DNA of 64,000 bases from Erythroxylum novogranatense (taxonomy: Eukaryota; Streptophyta; Magnoliopsida; Malpighiales; Erythroxylaceae), in assembly GCA_029891385.1 (NCBI GenBank), contig CM057234.1:28568350-28632349 (forward strand). The letters are read 5' to 3'. Made by a program: the position numbers and the translations under genes. This document shows positions 44,538-57,046 of the stretch, piece by piece; within the stretch, counting starts at the first letter, position 1, and each line of letters starts with the position of its first letter. Below the pieces are notes generated by a model. It ran no database searches, was not told where the DNA came from, and saw nothing but the letters and a program-made list of their open reading frames with translations.

Positions 44538-47315
44538 TGTAACATCCCGTTACCGATGCGATGAGCATATTGGTACGGGTAGTGTTGTGATTGCATATTT
44601 AGTGATCGAGTATTTTGTGGCCTTTGAGATAGATCATTTTGCACATGCATATACATAGTGTCATGCATTCATGATTGTTCCAGCATTTAAATTTGATTAT
44701 AAGTTGAATTGTGAATTTTGAGATAATTGAGTTAGATTTGATTTTAAAGTTAAATTAGGGATAATTCGAGTGGAATAGTAGAATTAGAGTGAGAATTGAA
44801 TTTTAGAAAATTGGAAATTGAAAATTGAGTATGAGATCGAGTATTTTATATTTTTGAGGAATTATGGGAATTTTTTTGAAATTTTTAGAGTTATGTGTTC
44901 GGACCGGGAAAATGACTTAGATACTGATGATTGTGATTCTGGTTTCAAAAGTGAGTGGTAAATGGCTTGGAAAATTTAGATTTGTGAGTTTAAGAATTAT
45001 TGTGAAGAGCCATTGAAATTTAGAGACTGAGATTGAATGAATTTGAGAACTTGTAGATTTTGGGTCTCGGTTGAAATCAACCCTTTTTAATGTTCTTAGT
45101 TCAAATCCTCTTGGTTTTAACTTTGTAAAAACCTAAGGCAATTTCTTCTTCCTCCCGTCGACGATCTCACTTTTCCTCCTTGGAGATTTTGTGGTTTGTT
45201 CCTTATTGAGAAAGCCTTGTTTGTGATTGAGAGTTGATGATGTTTTCGTTTAGGTTGAGAGTGAAATCAGTGGGAGTTTGAGCTGGAGGATCTCGGACGT
45301 TTACGATTTTTAGGGCTTCGATCGAATATGTGATTTGGTAAGTTTATTGTGTTTTAATGTTGTATTTATGGTTATTTATGGAAATTATGGTATTTAATGT
45401 GTTAGCTGGGGTAGTTGAATGTGTTTTATGGAGGTTTTAAGAATATTAATGGCGAAAATGACGATCGGAGAAGACGATTGGTCGCACGTCATGACGCTCA
45501 GAAAGGGCCACGCCACAAGGCGAAGCTGCTTGAGACGTCATGGCGAAAGCAAGCAATTTAGACGCCATGACAGTGATTCTAGGCGCCGCTAGGCGCAGAA
45601 GAGTTGTTACGCGATGAATGTTCCCATCGCGCCATGTCGAGGCCCTTTGTGCCACTTCGAGAGTCAGAGAGGTCATGAGGACAAAATTTTAGAGAAATTG
45701 AATTGGTTTTAGGGTATATCTTTTAGTGTAGACCTCCAGTGGGGTAATTCAGAGTTGTTATGATCTAGAGAAAGAGGTCTTTGAGTGAGGTAAATTATAA
45801 GAGTTTGAAATTAAATTAGCGATTTCTCAATCATAGAAAAAGAGCTGATTCTAGTTCCTTAAGTGACCTAAGAGTTATGTATTATTAATTGGAGTATAAT
45901 TAGAGTTTAAATGAGAGATTTGTGAAATTTATGGATGTTATTGACCTAGTGAGTAGTGAATTTTGGTTGTGAATCGAGAGATAGCAGAATGGGACTAAAG
46001 CATTGGGAAATCATGATCATGCATCATATAATTTTAAATGTGAGACATGTGCATTAGTGAATCTTATTGATTGAGCATATAGTGATGAAAATGCGTTTGT
46101 ATTGTTATAGAGGCGTCGTTGGATCGTCAATCCACGGATATTCTTTGGTACTTCGAGCGATGCTTTCGAAGTTACTGGTGAGTAACCTAGTTGGTTCCTC
46201 GATCTTTGTGTGATAATCTGTCTTTGTGAATGTGTGAATCAATTGTCAATGTGAGTGATACAAATGTGAGATAAATGTGCTGCAAATATGAATAAGTGTT
46301 CTAATTGTGAGTGATTGTACTGAATGTGTTGCTAATGTGAATACTTGTGATTATGAATCAGTGTATAGTATTACGAGTAAGTGTTATGATCGTGACAAGT
46401 GAATGAAGTGATAATATATGTGCTAGTATTTGTGCAGTGTTAGTGCATGCTAGGCATGATTATAAGAGGTAATTAAGCAGTTGTATCAAGCATTCAATGT
46501 GCGAGCTTTAAGCTCGAATATCGTTGAATAGGCCTAAGGCCAAAAGGGGAATAATGCATACCCGAGGGCTCTCCTATCCCTAAAGTGAGTGGGCGATAGT
46601 GCATACTCGGAGGGCTCTCCTACTTGCCAAATTGTGATCATTGTGAAAAGTGCCGAATCGGGAAAGTGTAACGCCAGTCCAACAATGACATAAAATGAGA
46701 AATTGCATACATTATGCATCATTGCGTAGTGAAATCGAGAATGCGTGTGATGTATGACAATTGTGAAGTGATATGTTTGAGTTATGTTATCGTATAAATA
46801 TGTAAATTGTGTACAGTGTTCTAAATTGCATTAAAGTGTACTATGCGATATATTATGTGTATATGCATGAGTTGGGTGAACCATCGATGATGGTTTCTCA
46901 CTGAGTTCGCAAACTCACCTAACATTGCTAATATTTTTCAGGGAAGCGTTAGTAGGTTTCTAGCTCCCGAGATAGACGTTTTCCTGCTGTGCGAGTTCTT
47001 GGTCAAGTGAAGCGATGACACACGTCGATCACCAGGGCGACTTTTGAGGATGACCTAGTATAGACGTTTTATCGGTTTCCTTTTGGAGTTCTTTGTATTG
47101 AGACTTTAGGGACCGATATACTTGTCTATATTTTGGATTGATATTATGCAATGAGATTGGAGTTTTAAATTTTAGTGATTTGCTTATTGCGGTTTAATTA
47201 TCTCGATGCCATGCGAGTATTTAGTGATAGTTCGAGCGATAGCACTTCCTTCTTTGTGGGATATCGTCAGTGCGACCCACGGGTGTCCCGTGTGTACCTA
47301 TGGTGAGGCGCTACA
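44538..47315 (+). repeat. 5' LTR of the Tekay-like element
   Basis: 2778 bp. Contains candidate splice signals (45338-46110 and 46178-46941), a GC-rich island (45440-45680) and paired hairpins (46879-46917). Outside the island it is very close to the 3' LTR. Confidence 0.92.
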
Positions 47316-47529
47316 TTAGGTGGTATCGAGCATGGTTTGGCATCTTTTAGGCATAGTATATTTTAGGCTTGAATTTGGTGAAAAGCGAAATTGATCGATT
47401 CTTGTTGATTATAGGTCATCCGTTCTTGGAGAGCAAGTGGATCAACCAAATGACCTAGGATCCGTGGGGCTAGCTAGTAGAGTCCCCGTGCCTCATTCGA
47501 TGAGTTGCCTCCCAGAGTTTCCGTGAGAC

Positions 47530-48480
47530 GGGAGAGGAGGTATAATAGATTGCGTGAGCAGGGAGCGGTTGACTTCTATGGTAGCACCGACCCTGCAGAG
47601 GCTAAGGGATGGTTAGAGAGGACAGAGAGAGTCCTCGATCGGATGGATCGACTCGAGGCGCTTTGACTATCTGATGTCTTTGCTTCAGGGTTCGGCTTTT
47701 CAGTGGTGGAAGACTGTTACGGGCAGTTCTTCTAGGCCTTGCATGTTGACTTGGGATGATTTTCTGAGGGCATTCAAGGATAATTTCATGCCCAAGGTGT
47801 ATTTAGAGATGAAGATGCAGAGTTTTTGAAATGAGACGAGGTTGATGTCAGTGGCAGACTATGAGGTCAGGTTCAATGAGCTGTCGGCTTATGCGTCTGC
47901 TTTGATTGCTTCAGAGTCTGACAGGTGTTGGAGGTTTGAGGACGGACTCAATATGGAGATCCGTACCAGATTGGCCCGATCGGATATGGGTACATTTATT
48001 GAACGAGGCGATGGTCGTGAGGATTGAAGCGCTTGTTGAGGCACGGCTGAAGGTCGGATCGGGACCAAGGCAAGAGGCCCAAGGATAGTCGAGCGGTCTA
48101 GTAGAGGTTTAGCAAGCGTCGAGCAGGACCTTCTGTGTCGCCCTGGAGGAGGTAGACACCCAGATTTGGGCGGAGGGGCGATTTGCTCGGTCCAGTGGTG
48201 GCCAATGTAGGGGCTAGAGGTTCAGGTCGATGATCCCGCTATGTGAGTATTGTGAGAGGAGACACAGTAGGGAGTGCTGGAGGTTTACCGGAGCGTGTCT
48301 CAAGTGTGGTTCCATGGACCATCAGCCGAGAGTGTCCTTTTCTTTGTGGAGGCCCGATTCACACGACCGGTAGATCGGCGATTACCTCGGTGCAACAGAG
48401 TCATGGTAGTGGATCTGGTTGGAGAGGCCGAGATCGAGGCCGAGGCCGAGCTGAGGGATCTGTAGTGAGGCCTAAGGGAT
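47530..48480 (+). pseudogene. Tekay-like gag with zinc knuckles (broken)
   Basis: Starts in a frame with VDFYGSTDPAEAKGWLERTERVLDRM, the retrotrans_gag capsid entry; a shift near 47665 leads into LLQGSAFQWWKTV-like and TWDDFLRAF sequence (47690-47780). The frame 47842-48027 has DYEVRFNELSAYA and a DRCWRFEDGLNMEIR block. Past more stops come a degenerate C-x2-C-x3-H-x3-C cluster (CEYCERRHSREC, 48245) and CLKCGSMDHQPREC (48292-48333), a C-x2-C-x4-H-x4-C knuckle. Several frame breaks make it inactive. Confidence 0.83.
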
Positions 48481-51400
48481 GAAAGTGCGGCGGCGGTCCC
48501 CTGGCCGAGTCTATGCTATGACTCGGCGGGGAGGCTCGTGAGTCTCGGATGTTGTTGCGGTATGCTTGATTTACGGTTTTGAAGCATATGCATTGATGGA
48601 TCTGGATCCACTCATTCTTTCATTGCACCGCATGTAGCATGTAGATCGCATTGTGATAGGGAGAGATTGCGGTGTGGGTTGCGGTGAGTACACCTTTGGG
48701 TAGTACTCTTGCTTTGGGTGAGTCTGCAAGGAGTGTCCGATAGTGATTGATCGAGCGAGTTGAGTGCACTGATAGTTTTGTCTTTGAGAGATTGATATGA
48801 TTCTAGGGATGGACCGGCTTCTCGCATATAGGGCGTGATGGATTGTTATACCAAGGAGGTCGTGTTAGATTCTCCTGGTCAGCCTAGAGTTGTTTTTCGA
48901 GGTGTTAGTCAGGCAGTGCCAGCTAGGATGATTTCCTTTCTGAGTGCTTTGAGATTGATGTGTGGTGGTTGTGAGGCATATTTGGCTCATGTGGTGGACA
49001 CCGAGTTGAAAGCGAGAGGTTGCAGGATATTTCCGTGATTAGGAATTTTGGATGTGTTCCCGATGAGTTACTGGGTTTGCCACGGATCGGAGGCGGAGTT
49101 TGGGATTGACCTCGTTCCAGGTACCACTCCTATATCTATACCTCCATATAGGATGGCACCGGTGGAACTGAGGGAGCTTAAGGCTCAGTTGCAGGAGTTG
49201 TTGGATAAGGGGTTTATTAGACCTAGTGTTTCACCGTGGGGAGCTCCAGTGTTATTCGTGAAGAAGAAGGATGGGACTTTGAGGCTGTGCATCGATTATA
49301 GGCAGCTCAATCGGGTTACTGTCAAGAATAAGTACCCACTGCCTAGGATCGATGATCTATTTGATCAGTTGTAGGGAGCTCAAGTGTTTACTAAGTTGGA
49401 TTTGAGATCCGGTATTATCGATTGAGGATAGCGAGAGGCCGATGTGCCTAAGAGTGCTTTCAGGAGCAGGTATGGGCATTTCGAGTTCTTAGTGATGCCG
49501 TTTGGGTTGTCCAATGCCCCGGCAGCCTTCATGGCCTTGATGAATAAGGTCTTTCAGCCCTACCTTGATCAGTTTGTGATTGTGTTCATTGACGATATTC
49601 TAGTGTATTCGAGGAGTAGACAGGATCATGTGGAGCATCTGAGGATTGTGCTACAGATTATGAGAGAGAGGCAGCTGTATGCCAAATTCATAAAATGTGA
49701 ATTTTGGCTTGATGAGGTGGTGTTCCTAGGCCACATAGTGTCTGGTGAGGGTATCCGGGTGGATCCTCACAAGATTGAGGCAGTGAGGAGTTGGGATATT
49801 CCGAGGAACGTGTCAGAGTTGCGAAGTTTCCTCGGTTTAGCAGGATATTACCGGAGGTTTGTCGAGAGGTTTTCAGTGATCTCAATCCCTTTGACAAAAC
49901 TTCTGAGGAAGAATGTGGCTTTTGGATGGACTGATGAGTGTCAGAGGAGCTTTGAGGAGCTTAGGTATCGATTGACTACGGCACCAGTGTTAGCTTTGCC
50001 GTTAGGGTCCGGAGGTTTCGAGGTATTCAGTGATGCTTCGCAGCAGGGTTTAGGTTGTGTTTTGATGCAGCATGGAAGAGTTATAACGTATGCCTCGAGA
50101 CAGTTGAGGCCTCATGAGAGGAATTATCCAGTGCATGATTTAGAGTTGGTCGTAGTAGTGTTTGCCCTGAAGATCTGGAGGCATTATTTGTATGGAGAGA
50201 CGTTCCAGATCTTCACTGATCATAAGAGTCTGAGATATCTGTTGAGTCAGAGAGAGTTGAATCTGAGACAGAGGAGATGGATTGAGCTGTTAAAGGACTA
50301 TGACTGCACGATTGAGTATCATCCAGGGAAAGCCAATGTGGTGGCAGATGCGTTGAGTAGGAGATCTCATATTAGTGCAGCTCAGATTCAGATTGAGAGA
50401 TTGCCTAACCTGATTCAGTTGAGAGCGCTTAATGTGCAGATGGATTTGGCTCAGGATGGAGCCTTGATTGCTACTTTGAGGCTTAGACCGATGTTGCAGG
50501 ATCGGATCAGGAGAGTTCAGGATCGAGATCCAGTGTTAGTGAGACTGATGGATAGACTCGGATCAGGGTTGACTGCTGATTTTGAGTTGAGAGATGGGAC
50601 TCTTTGGATGGGTCAGAGATTGTGTGTGCCAGATGTTGATGATCTGAGACGAGAGATTTTGGAGGAAGCGCATGTGGCCGCTTATGCGATGCACCCTGGT
50701 GTTACCAAGATGTATAATACCCTTAAGTTACATTTCTGGTGGCCAGGTATGAAGAGGCAAGTGGCAGAGTTCGTTTCTCGGTGTTTGACGTGCCAGCAGG
50801 TCAAGGCTGAGCACCAGGCCCCAGTTGGGAGATTGCCTTCGTTACCTATTCCGGAGTAGAAATGGGAGCGAATCACTATGGATTTTATTATGGGGTTGCC
50901 TAGGACGCCGAGGCAACATGATGCGATCTGGGTCATAGTGGACCAGTTGACCAAATCGGCTCACTTCTTGCGGTCGAGAGAATAATACTCTTGACGATTG
51001 GCCCGAAGTATGTGGCGTAGATTGTGCGATCGCATGGGGTCCCGATGTCGATAGTGTCGAATATGGATCCTAGATTTACTTGAGGTTACGGAGGAGCTGC
51101 GATCGACTTTGGGTTCGAGGTTGAACTTTAGTACAACATTTCATCCTCAGACAGATGAGCAGAGTGAGAGGACGATCAAGACTGTTGAGGATATGCTGAG
51201 AGCTTAGGTATTAAAGTTCAGAGGTGCTTGGGACCAGTACTTGGCTCTGATCGAGTTTGCGTACAATAATCAGTTCCAGAGCAGTATTGGGATGGCACCG
51301 TATGAGGCCTTGTATGGGAGACCGTGTAGATCACCTCTTTACTGGGATGAAGAGGGTGTGAGGATGCTTGAGGGCCCCGAGTTGATCCAGGATACAGTGG

Positions 51401-51955
51401 ATAAAGTGAGACTAATTCGGAGTCGCATCAAGGCGGCTCAGGATAGACAGAAGAATTATGTGGATCAGCATCGGTGAGAGATGGAGTCAGATGTAAGCGA
51501 GTGTGTTCCTCAAAGTGTCACCTTGAGAGGAGTCTTGAGATTTGGCCGTAAGGGCAAGCTAAGTCCTCGGTATGTCGGTCCGTATGAGATTACTGAGTGG
51601 ATTGGACCGTTGGCCTATAGATTAGCGTTGCCGAGTGAGATGTCCCAGTTGCATGATGTTTTTCATGTGAGTATGCTCCGGAGATACCGCTCAGACCCGA
51701 CTCATGTGATTCTGGCTCAATAGATTGAGATAGCTAGTGATCTGAGTTATGTTGAGGAGCCAGTGCGTATTATCGAATCTCGGGTCAAGCAATTGAGGAG
51801 CAGGGTGATTCCATTGGTGAAAGTCCTATGAAAGAATCACTCATCAGAGGAAGCGACTTGGGAGACTGAGGAGCACATGAGGAGGCAGTACCCTCATCTG
51901 TTCGACCAGTCAGGTATGAAATTTCGGGACGAAATTTTTGTTTAGGAGGGGAGAA
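48481..51955 (+). pseudogene. Tekay-like pol: protease, RT, RNase H, integrase, chromodomain-like tail
   Basis: Protease remnant with GSGSTHSFIAPH (about 48598). RT: frame 49048-49374 has [31 protein letters not shown] and [19 protein letters not shown] at 49372 and a damaged stretch follow, then the long frame 49444-50859 with [15 protein letters not shown], catalytic FIDD (49585-49596), LGHIV and [11 protein letters not shown]. RNase [12 protein letters not shown] (50023), YASRQL, FTDHKSL, ADALSRR. Integrase: an H-H-C-C zinc region (50670-50810, ending [11 protein letters not shown]), core broken at 50860-51200, then FAYNNQFQSSIGMAPYEALY, a GPYEITEWIGP (GPY/F) motif near 51570 and ILAQ. The tail VKQLRSR...EEATWETEEHMR (51787-51900) is chromodomain-like. 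Several stops make it inactive. Confidence 0.92.
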
Positions 51956-51956
51956 T

Positions 51957-54779
51957 TGTAACATCCCGTTACCGATGCGATGAGCATATTGGTACGGGTA
52001 GTGTTGTGATTGCATATTTAGTGATCGAGTGTTTTGTGACCTTTGAGATAGATCATTTTGCACATGCATATACATAGTGTCATGCATTCATGATTGTTCC
52101 AGCATTTAAATTGTGATTATGAATTGAATTGTGAATTTTGAGATAATTGAGTTAGATTTGATTTTAAAGTGAAATTAGGGATAATTCGAGTGGAATAGTG
52201 GAATTAGAGTGAGAATTGAATTTTAGAAAATTGGAAATTGAAAATTGAGTATGAGATCTAGTGTTTTATATTTTTGAGGAATTATGAGAATTTTTCTGGA
52301 ATTTTTAGAGTTATGTGTTCAGACCGGGAAAATGACTTAGAGACTGATGATTGTGATTCTGGTTTCGAAAGTGAGTGGTAAATGGCTTGGAAAATTTAGA
52401 TTTGTGAGTTTAAAATTATTGTGAAGAGTCATTGAAATTTAGAGGCGAGATTGAATGAATTTGAGGACTTGTAGATTTTGGGTCTCGGTTGAAATCAACC
52501 CTTTTAATGTTCTTAGTTCAAATCCTCTTGGTTTTAACTTTGTAAAACCTAAGGCAATTTCTTCTTCCTCCCGTCGACGATCTCACTTTTCCTCCTTAGA
52601 GATTTTGTGGTTTGTTCCTTATTGAGAAAGCCTTGTTTGTGATTGAGAGTTGATGATGTTTTCGTTTGGGTTGAGAGTGAAATCAGTGGGAGTTTGAGCT
52701 GGAGGATCTCGAACGTTTACGATTTTTAGGGCTTCGATCAAATCTGTGATTTGGTAAGTTTATTGTGTTTTAATGTTGTATTTATGGTTATTTATGGCAA
52801 TTATGGTATTTAATGTGTTAGCTGGGGTAGTTGAATATGTTTTATGGAGGTTTTAAGAGTATTAATGGCGGAAATGACGATCGGAGAAGACGATTGGGTC
52901 GCACGTCGCGACGTTTGTAAAGGGGCCACGCCGCGACGTGAAAAGGCGTGTTCGCCGCGGCGAGCCGTTTGAGACGTCGCGGCGAGCAAGCAATTTAGAC
53001 GCCATGACAGTGATTGCTAGCGCGCCTTGCGGGCGCAAAGAGTTGTTCGCCGCGATAACGCGTTCCACGCCTTGGCGGCGTCCCTTTAGCGCCTTGGCCG
53101 AGGGAAATGAGGTGGCGAGGGACAGAAATTTTAGAGAAATTGAATTGGTTTTTAGGGTATATCTTTTAGTGTAGACCTTTAATTGGGGTAATTCTGGAGT
53201 TGTTATGATCTAGAGAAAGAAGTCTTTGAGTGAGGTAAATTATAAGAGTTCGAAATTAAATTAGTGAGTTCTCAATCATAGAAAAAGAGCTGATTCTGGT
53301 TCCTTAAGTGACCTAAGAGTTGTGTATTATCAATTGGAGTATAATTAGAGTTTAAATGAGAGATTTGTGAAATTTATGGATGTTATTGACCTAGTGAGTA
53401 GTGAATTTTGATTGTGAATCGAGAGATAGCGGAATGGGACTAAAGCGCTGGAAAATCATGATCATGCATCATATAATTTTAAATGTGAGATATGTGCATT
53501 AGTGAATCTTATTGATTGAGCATATAGTGATGAGAATGCGTTTGTATTGTTATAGAGGCGCCGTTGGATCGTCAGTCCACGGATATTGCTAGTACTTCCA
53601 GGTAGTAGCTCGGAAGTTACAGGTGAGTAACCTAGTTGGTTCCTCGATCTTTGTGTGATAATCTATGCTGTGAATGTGTGAATCAATTGTCAATGTGAGT
53701 GATACAAATGTGAGATAAATGTGCTGCAAATATGAATAAGTGTTCTGATTGTGAGCGATTATACTGAATGTGTTGCTAATGTGAATACTTGTGATTATGA
53801 ATCAGTGTATAGTATTACGAGTAAGTGTTCTGATCGTGACAAGTGAATGAAGTGATAATATATGTGCTAGTGACTATGCAGTGTTAGTGCATGCTAGGCA
53901 TGATTATAAGAGGTAATTAAGCAACAGTGGTCAAGCATTCAAAGTGTGCGAGCTTTAAGCTCGAATATCAGTGAATAGGCCTAAGGCCAAAAAGGAGAAT
54001 AGTGCATACCCAGAGGGCTCTCCTATCCCTAAAGTGAGTGGGCAGTAGTGCATACCTAGAGGGCTCTCCTACTTGTCGAAATTGTGATCATTGTGAAAGT
54101 GCCCGAATCGGGAAAGTGTAACGCTCAGTCACAACAATGACATAAAATGAGAAATTGCATACATTATGCATCTGACTGCGTAGTGAAATCGAGAATGCGT
54201 GTGATGTATGACAATTGTGAAGTGATATGTTTGAGTTATGTTATCGTATAAATATGTAAATTGTGTACAGTATTCTAAATTGCGTTAAAGTGTACTATAC
54301 GATATATTATGTGTATATGCATGAGTTGGGTGAACCATCGATGATGGTTTCTCACTGAGTTTGCAAACTCACCCAACATTGCTAATATTTTTCAGGGCAG
54401 CGTTAGTAGGTTTCTAGCTCCCGAGATAGACGTTTTCCTACTGTGCGAGTTCTTGGTCAAGTGAAGCGATGACACACAGGTCGGTCAGCTGGGGCGACTT
54501 TTGAGGATGACCTAGTATAGACGTTTTTATCAGTTTCCTTTTTGGGTTACTGTATTGAGACTTTAGGGAACTGATAGACTTGTCTATATTTTGGATTGAT
54601 ATTATGCAATGAGATTGGAGTTTTAAATTTTAGTGATTTGCTTATTGCGGTTTAATTATACTGATGCCATGCGAGTATTTAGTGATAGTTGCAAGTGGTA
54701 GCACTTCCTTGCTGTGGGATATGCGTCGGTACGATCCACGGGCGTCCCGGTGTGTACCCTATGGTGAGGGGGCGCTACA
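51957..54779 (+). repeat. 3' LTR of the Tekay-like element
   Basis: 2823 bp. GC-rich island at 52865-53120 is richer in CpG than in the 5' copy. Candidate introns at 52755-53555 and 53623-54395; hairpins at 54333-54371. Confidence 0.92.
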
Positions 54780-55579
54780 GAAAATATACTCTTGATCTAT
54801 TGCAGGATTTTGGATTCATTGATTGTAAGCCTGCAAAGATCCCTTTGGTAGCTATATCTACATACAAGCTCAGAGAAAATGATGCTGAGTTACTACCAGA
54901 TTCAACAAAATACAGGAAACTTGTTGGTCGATTGCTATATCTCACTTGCACACGTCTAGACATTGCCTTTGCTGTACAACAGCTAAGTCAATATCTTGAC
55001 AAACCAACATTTTCACATTTGTAGGGAGCACATCGTGTTCTACGATACTTGAAAGGAAATCTAGGTCTTGGTCTTTTCTATTATGCTTCCTCCTCATCCA
55101 CCCTTCGTGCTTTCAGTGACAGTGATTGGGCAGGTTGCCCTGACTCTAGACGATCAGTAACTAGATTTTGCATCTTTTATGGTGATTCTTTGATTAGCTG
55201 GAGAGAAAAGAAGCAGGCAATAGTCTCACGATCATCTTCTGAAGCTGAATACAGGGCATTAGCTTCAACTACTTGTGAAGTACAGTGGCTGCATTATCTT
55301 TTAAATGATCATCATCCTGTTACTGCACCAACTGCCCTTTATTGTGACAACAATTCGGCTTTACAGATTGCAACAAACCCAATTTTTCATGAAAGAACGA
55401 AACATATAGAGATAGATTGCCATATCATTCCAAAAAAGGTTGCAGCTGGAGTGATACATCTTTTACCATGTTCTTCTTCTTCTCAATTGGCAGATGTCTT
55501 CACCAAACCATTAGCAGTGAAACCTTTTGAGATCAACATTGGCAAGCTTGGATTGCTCAATATACACAATCTAGCTTGA
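54780..55579 (+). pseudogene. Copia element 2 pol, 3' part: RT end and RNase H
   Basis: Continues the RT frame broken at 44538: KYTLDLLQDFGF, KLVGRLLYLTCTRLDIAFAV. A TAG at 55022-55024 lies where Gln is usual. The frame 55049-55579 holds RNase H with FSDSDWAGCPDSRRS (55115), SWREKKQ, SRSSSEAEYRAL, LYCDNNSAL (55340), RTKHIEID and LADVFTKPL, ending ILLNIHNLA-like. These acidic residues (D, E, D) are the RNase H catalytic set. A GACGGGGGT purine tract follows at once and leads into the 3' LTR. Confidence 0.92.
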
Positions 55580-55586
55580 CGGGGGT

Positions 55587-55766
55587 TGTTAGCTGATTGT
55601 ATTTTACAGCTGTAAATAACTAATTAGTGGTTATTTGGTTGTTAATTAGTTATTAGCCTAGTCAACCTAGATTCTATTTTGATATGTTAGTTAGCCTCAT
55701 TCCTTTGTATATATACTTTGTATTTGTTACTTTTCATTAATGAGTAATAGTTTACAAAATTCCACA
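55587..55766 (+). repeat. 3' LTR of copia element 2
   Basis: 180 bp, TGTTAGCTGATTG to TTCCACA, followed by the CAATA duplication. Confidence 0.95.
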
Positions 55767-55774
55767 CAATAACC

Positions 55775-56225
55775 TATTGGAGTTATAAAAAAAGATGAAT
55801 AAGATGAGATAAGGTAAAGATTGAGGAAAACGTCACATAAGATAAGGTAAAGATTGAGGAAAACGTCACACTCTAGTTATCTTATTATTAAACTTGGTTG
55901 TTATATATATATAATATATATAAAAAATTAAAATAGATATTTTAGCCAACAAATTTGGCTTATAAGATAATATTAAAGATAAACTAAGATCTATTCGAAA
56001 GGAATTTTAATAACTATAAAATTTTGAATTAATTTTCAATATTTCCTATTAATTCAAAATTTCAGGGATGAAGCACTTCTCTCCTAATATAATGCACTTC
56101 TCATCACCGTCTTCAAATTTATTAATACATATTATCATCAACTTATAGATATTAAAGTTTATCTCTTCATGATGCATTTCTCACCAACAAATATAAAAAA
56201 AGTTTCTTCTTGTCTCACCAACAAA
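55775..56225 (-). mobile_element. Small copia family fragment (LTR plus 3' internal), minus strand
   Basis: LTR 55775-56041 matches the family at 30858-32347: GATGAATAAGATG near the outer end, TTATTATTAAACTTGGTTG, TGGCTTATAAGATAA, and GAATTAATTTTCAATA at its start. About 185 bp of 3' internal sequence follows, with GAAGCACTTCTC-type repeats. It separates the LINE endonuclease from the LINE RT. Ends are degraded and no target duplication is seen. An internal (TA)n stretch lies at about 55902-55921. Confidence 0.75.
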
Positions 56226-56745
56226 TCAGGGCATCCAACAAGGAGACCTTTTGTCTCCGTATCTGTTTACACTGGTTATGGAAGCTTTTTTCACATTATT
56301 AAACTAGCTCATATGGTGCAATGGAGGCTTCAAATTCTATTATAAATATCGAGAGCTCAATATTACACACTTGATCTATATCGACGATTTGATTATTTTA
56401 TGTACAGCTGATCTATATTCCATCCAACTTATGGTGAACGCAACTTGATTTATTCTCACAATGTTCTGGATTACGGCACAATCTTGGCAAGATTAATCTT
56501 TGTATATATGCAGACGTGACAATACTAGGGGATATCTTGCAACTGACTAGTCTTCAGAATATGTCTACATCCTTCAGTTACATCACACAAACCCAAGTTC
56601 CATGACTGCTTACCGATCATTGAATGACTCAAAGCTAGAGGGATGGCATGGCAAAATAGATACTTATCGTATGCAACCCACATCACACTAATCATTTTAA
56701 TGTTATTAGTTTACACCTTCATTTGACTACTCATATTGCAATGTC
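56226..56745 (+). pseudogene. LINE reverse transcriptase remnant
   Basis: Opens with GIQQGDLLSPYLFTLVMEAFF, the RT motif 4 region of L1-type LINEs, then ITHLIYIDDLIIL, the catalytic motif (YIDD where plant L1 copies usually have ADD), and a SIQLMVNA segment. Broken frames continue through a SGLRHNLGK-like segment and a KLEGWHGK-like thumb. About 350 residues between the endonuclease and this point are missing. Inactive. Confidence 0.82.
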
Positions 56746-57021
56746 AGGGAGAGTTGGTTTTTGATTTGTACTGTGTGAAGGCGTATAATGAGTTATAAGC
56801 TATAAATTTGTAGGTTTAGAGGTCTCTCAAGATCAAGAGAGCTTTGATACCACTTTGTTAGTTTTTTTTAGGAAGAGATATGTATGGAGAAGACTTTATA
56901 TGTTTATTGAGCAGAAATTTGTCAATTTATACATTTTTTCTCTAACCAAAATTCAAAAATCGAATAACATCTAAACTAAATAATCATAAAATCTACACCT
57001 AAAGAAAATATTTGGATAACA
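56746..57021 (-). mobile_element. Copia or TRIM fragment: LTR plus primer-binding site
   Basis: The minus-strand LTR runs 57021 to 56856 (166 bp, TGTTATCC to AACTAACA). Next come AAG and TGGTATCAAAGC (tRNA-Met primer site, plus-strand 56843-56854), then about 100 bp of leader. The other LTR and all coding are absent. It interrupts the LINE between RT thumb and C-terminus. Confidence 0.7.
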
Positions 57022-57046
57022 ACTTTGACTGTTTCAATGTCACATG

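Larger units (their letters stand above)
44538..54779 (+). mobile_element. Full-length Tekay/Del-like Ty3/gypsy chromovirus
   Basis: LTRs 44538-47315 (2778 bp) and 51957-54779 (2823 bp), TGTAACATCCCG to GCGCTACA. The primer site TGGTATCGAGC follows the 5' LTR (47321) and an AGGAGGGGAGAAT tract precedes the 3' LTR. Coding order is gag, PR, RT, RH, IN, then a chromodomain-like tail. Flanks AAAAA and GAAAA match at 4 of 5 bases, and the copia reading frame rejoins across it. Long LTRs, the IN GPY-type motif and the C-terminal EEATWE segment support a chromovirus of the Tekay/Del group. Confidence 0.93.
34099..55766 (+). mobile_element. Ty1/copia element 2, host of three further insertions (TSD CAATA)
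   Basis: The 180-bp LTRs begin TGTTAGCT and end TTCCACA. I count about 7 differences after removing the insertion in the 5' copy. The perfect 5-bp duplication CAATA lies at 34094-34098 and 55767-55771. Primer site TGGTATCAGAG follows the 5' LTR (37259) and a GACGGGGGT tract precedes the 3' LTR. Without the inserted gypsy solo LTR, SIRE-like element and Tekay-like element, the internal region is gag-PR-IN-RT-RH. Confidence 0.93.

Noticed and set aside
55902..55921. TA-rich stretch as a promoter
   Set aside because: Lies inside a decayed LTR with no adjacent gene; simple slippage is enough.
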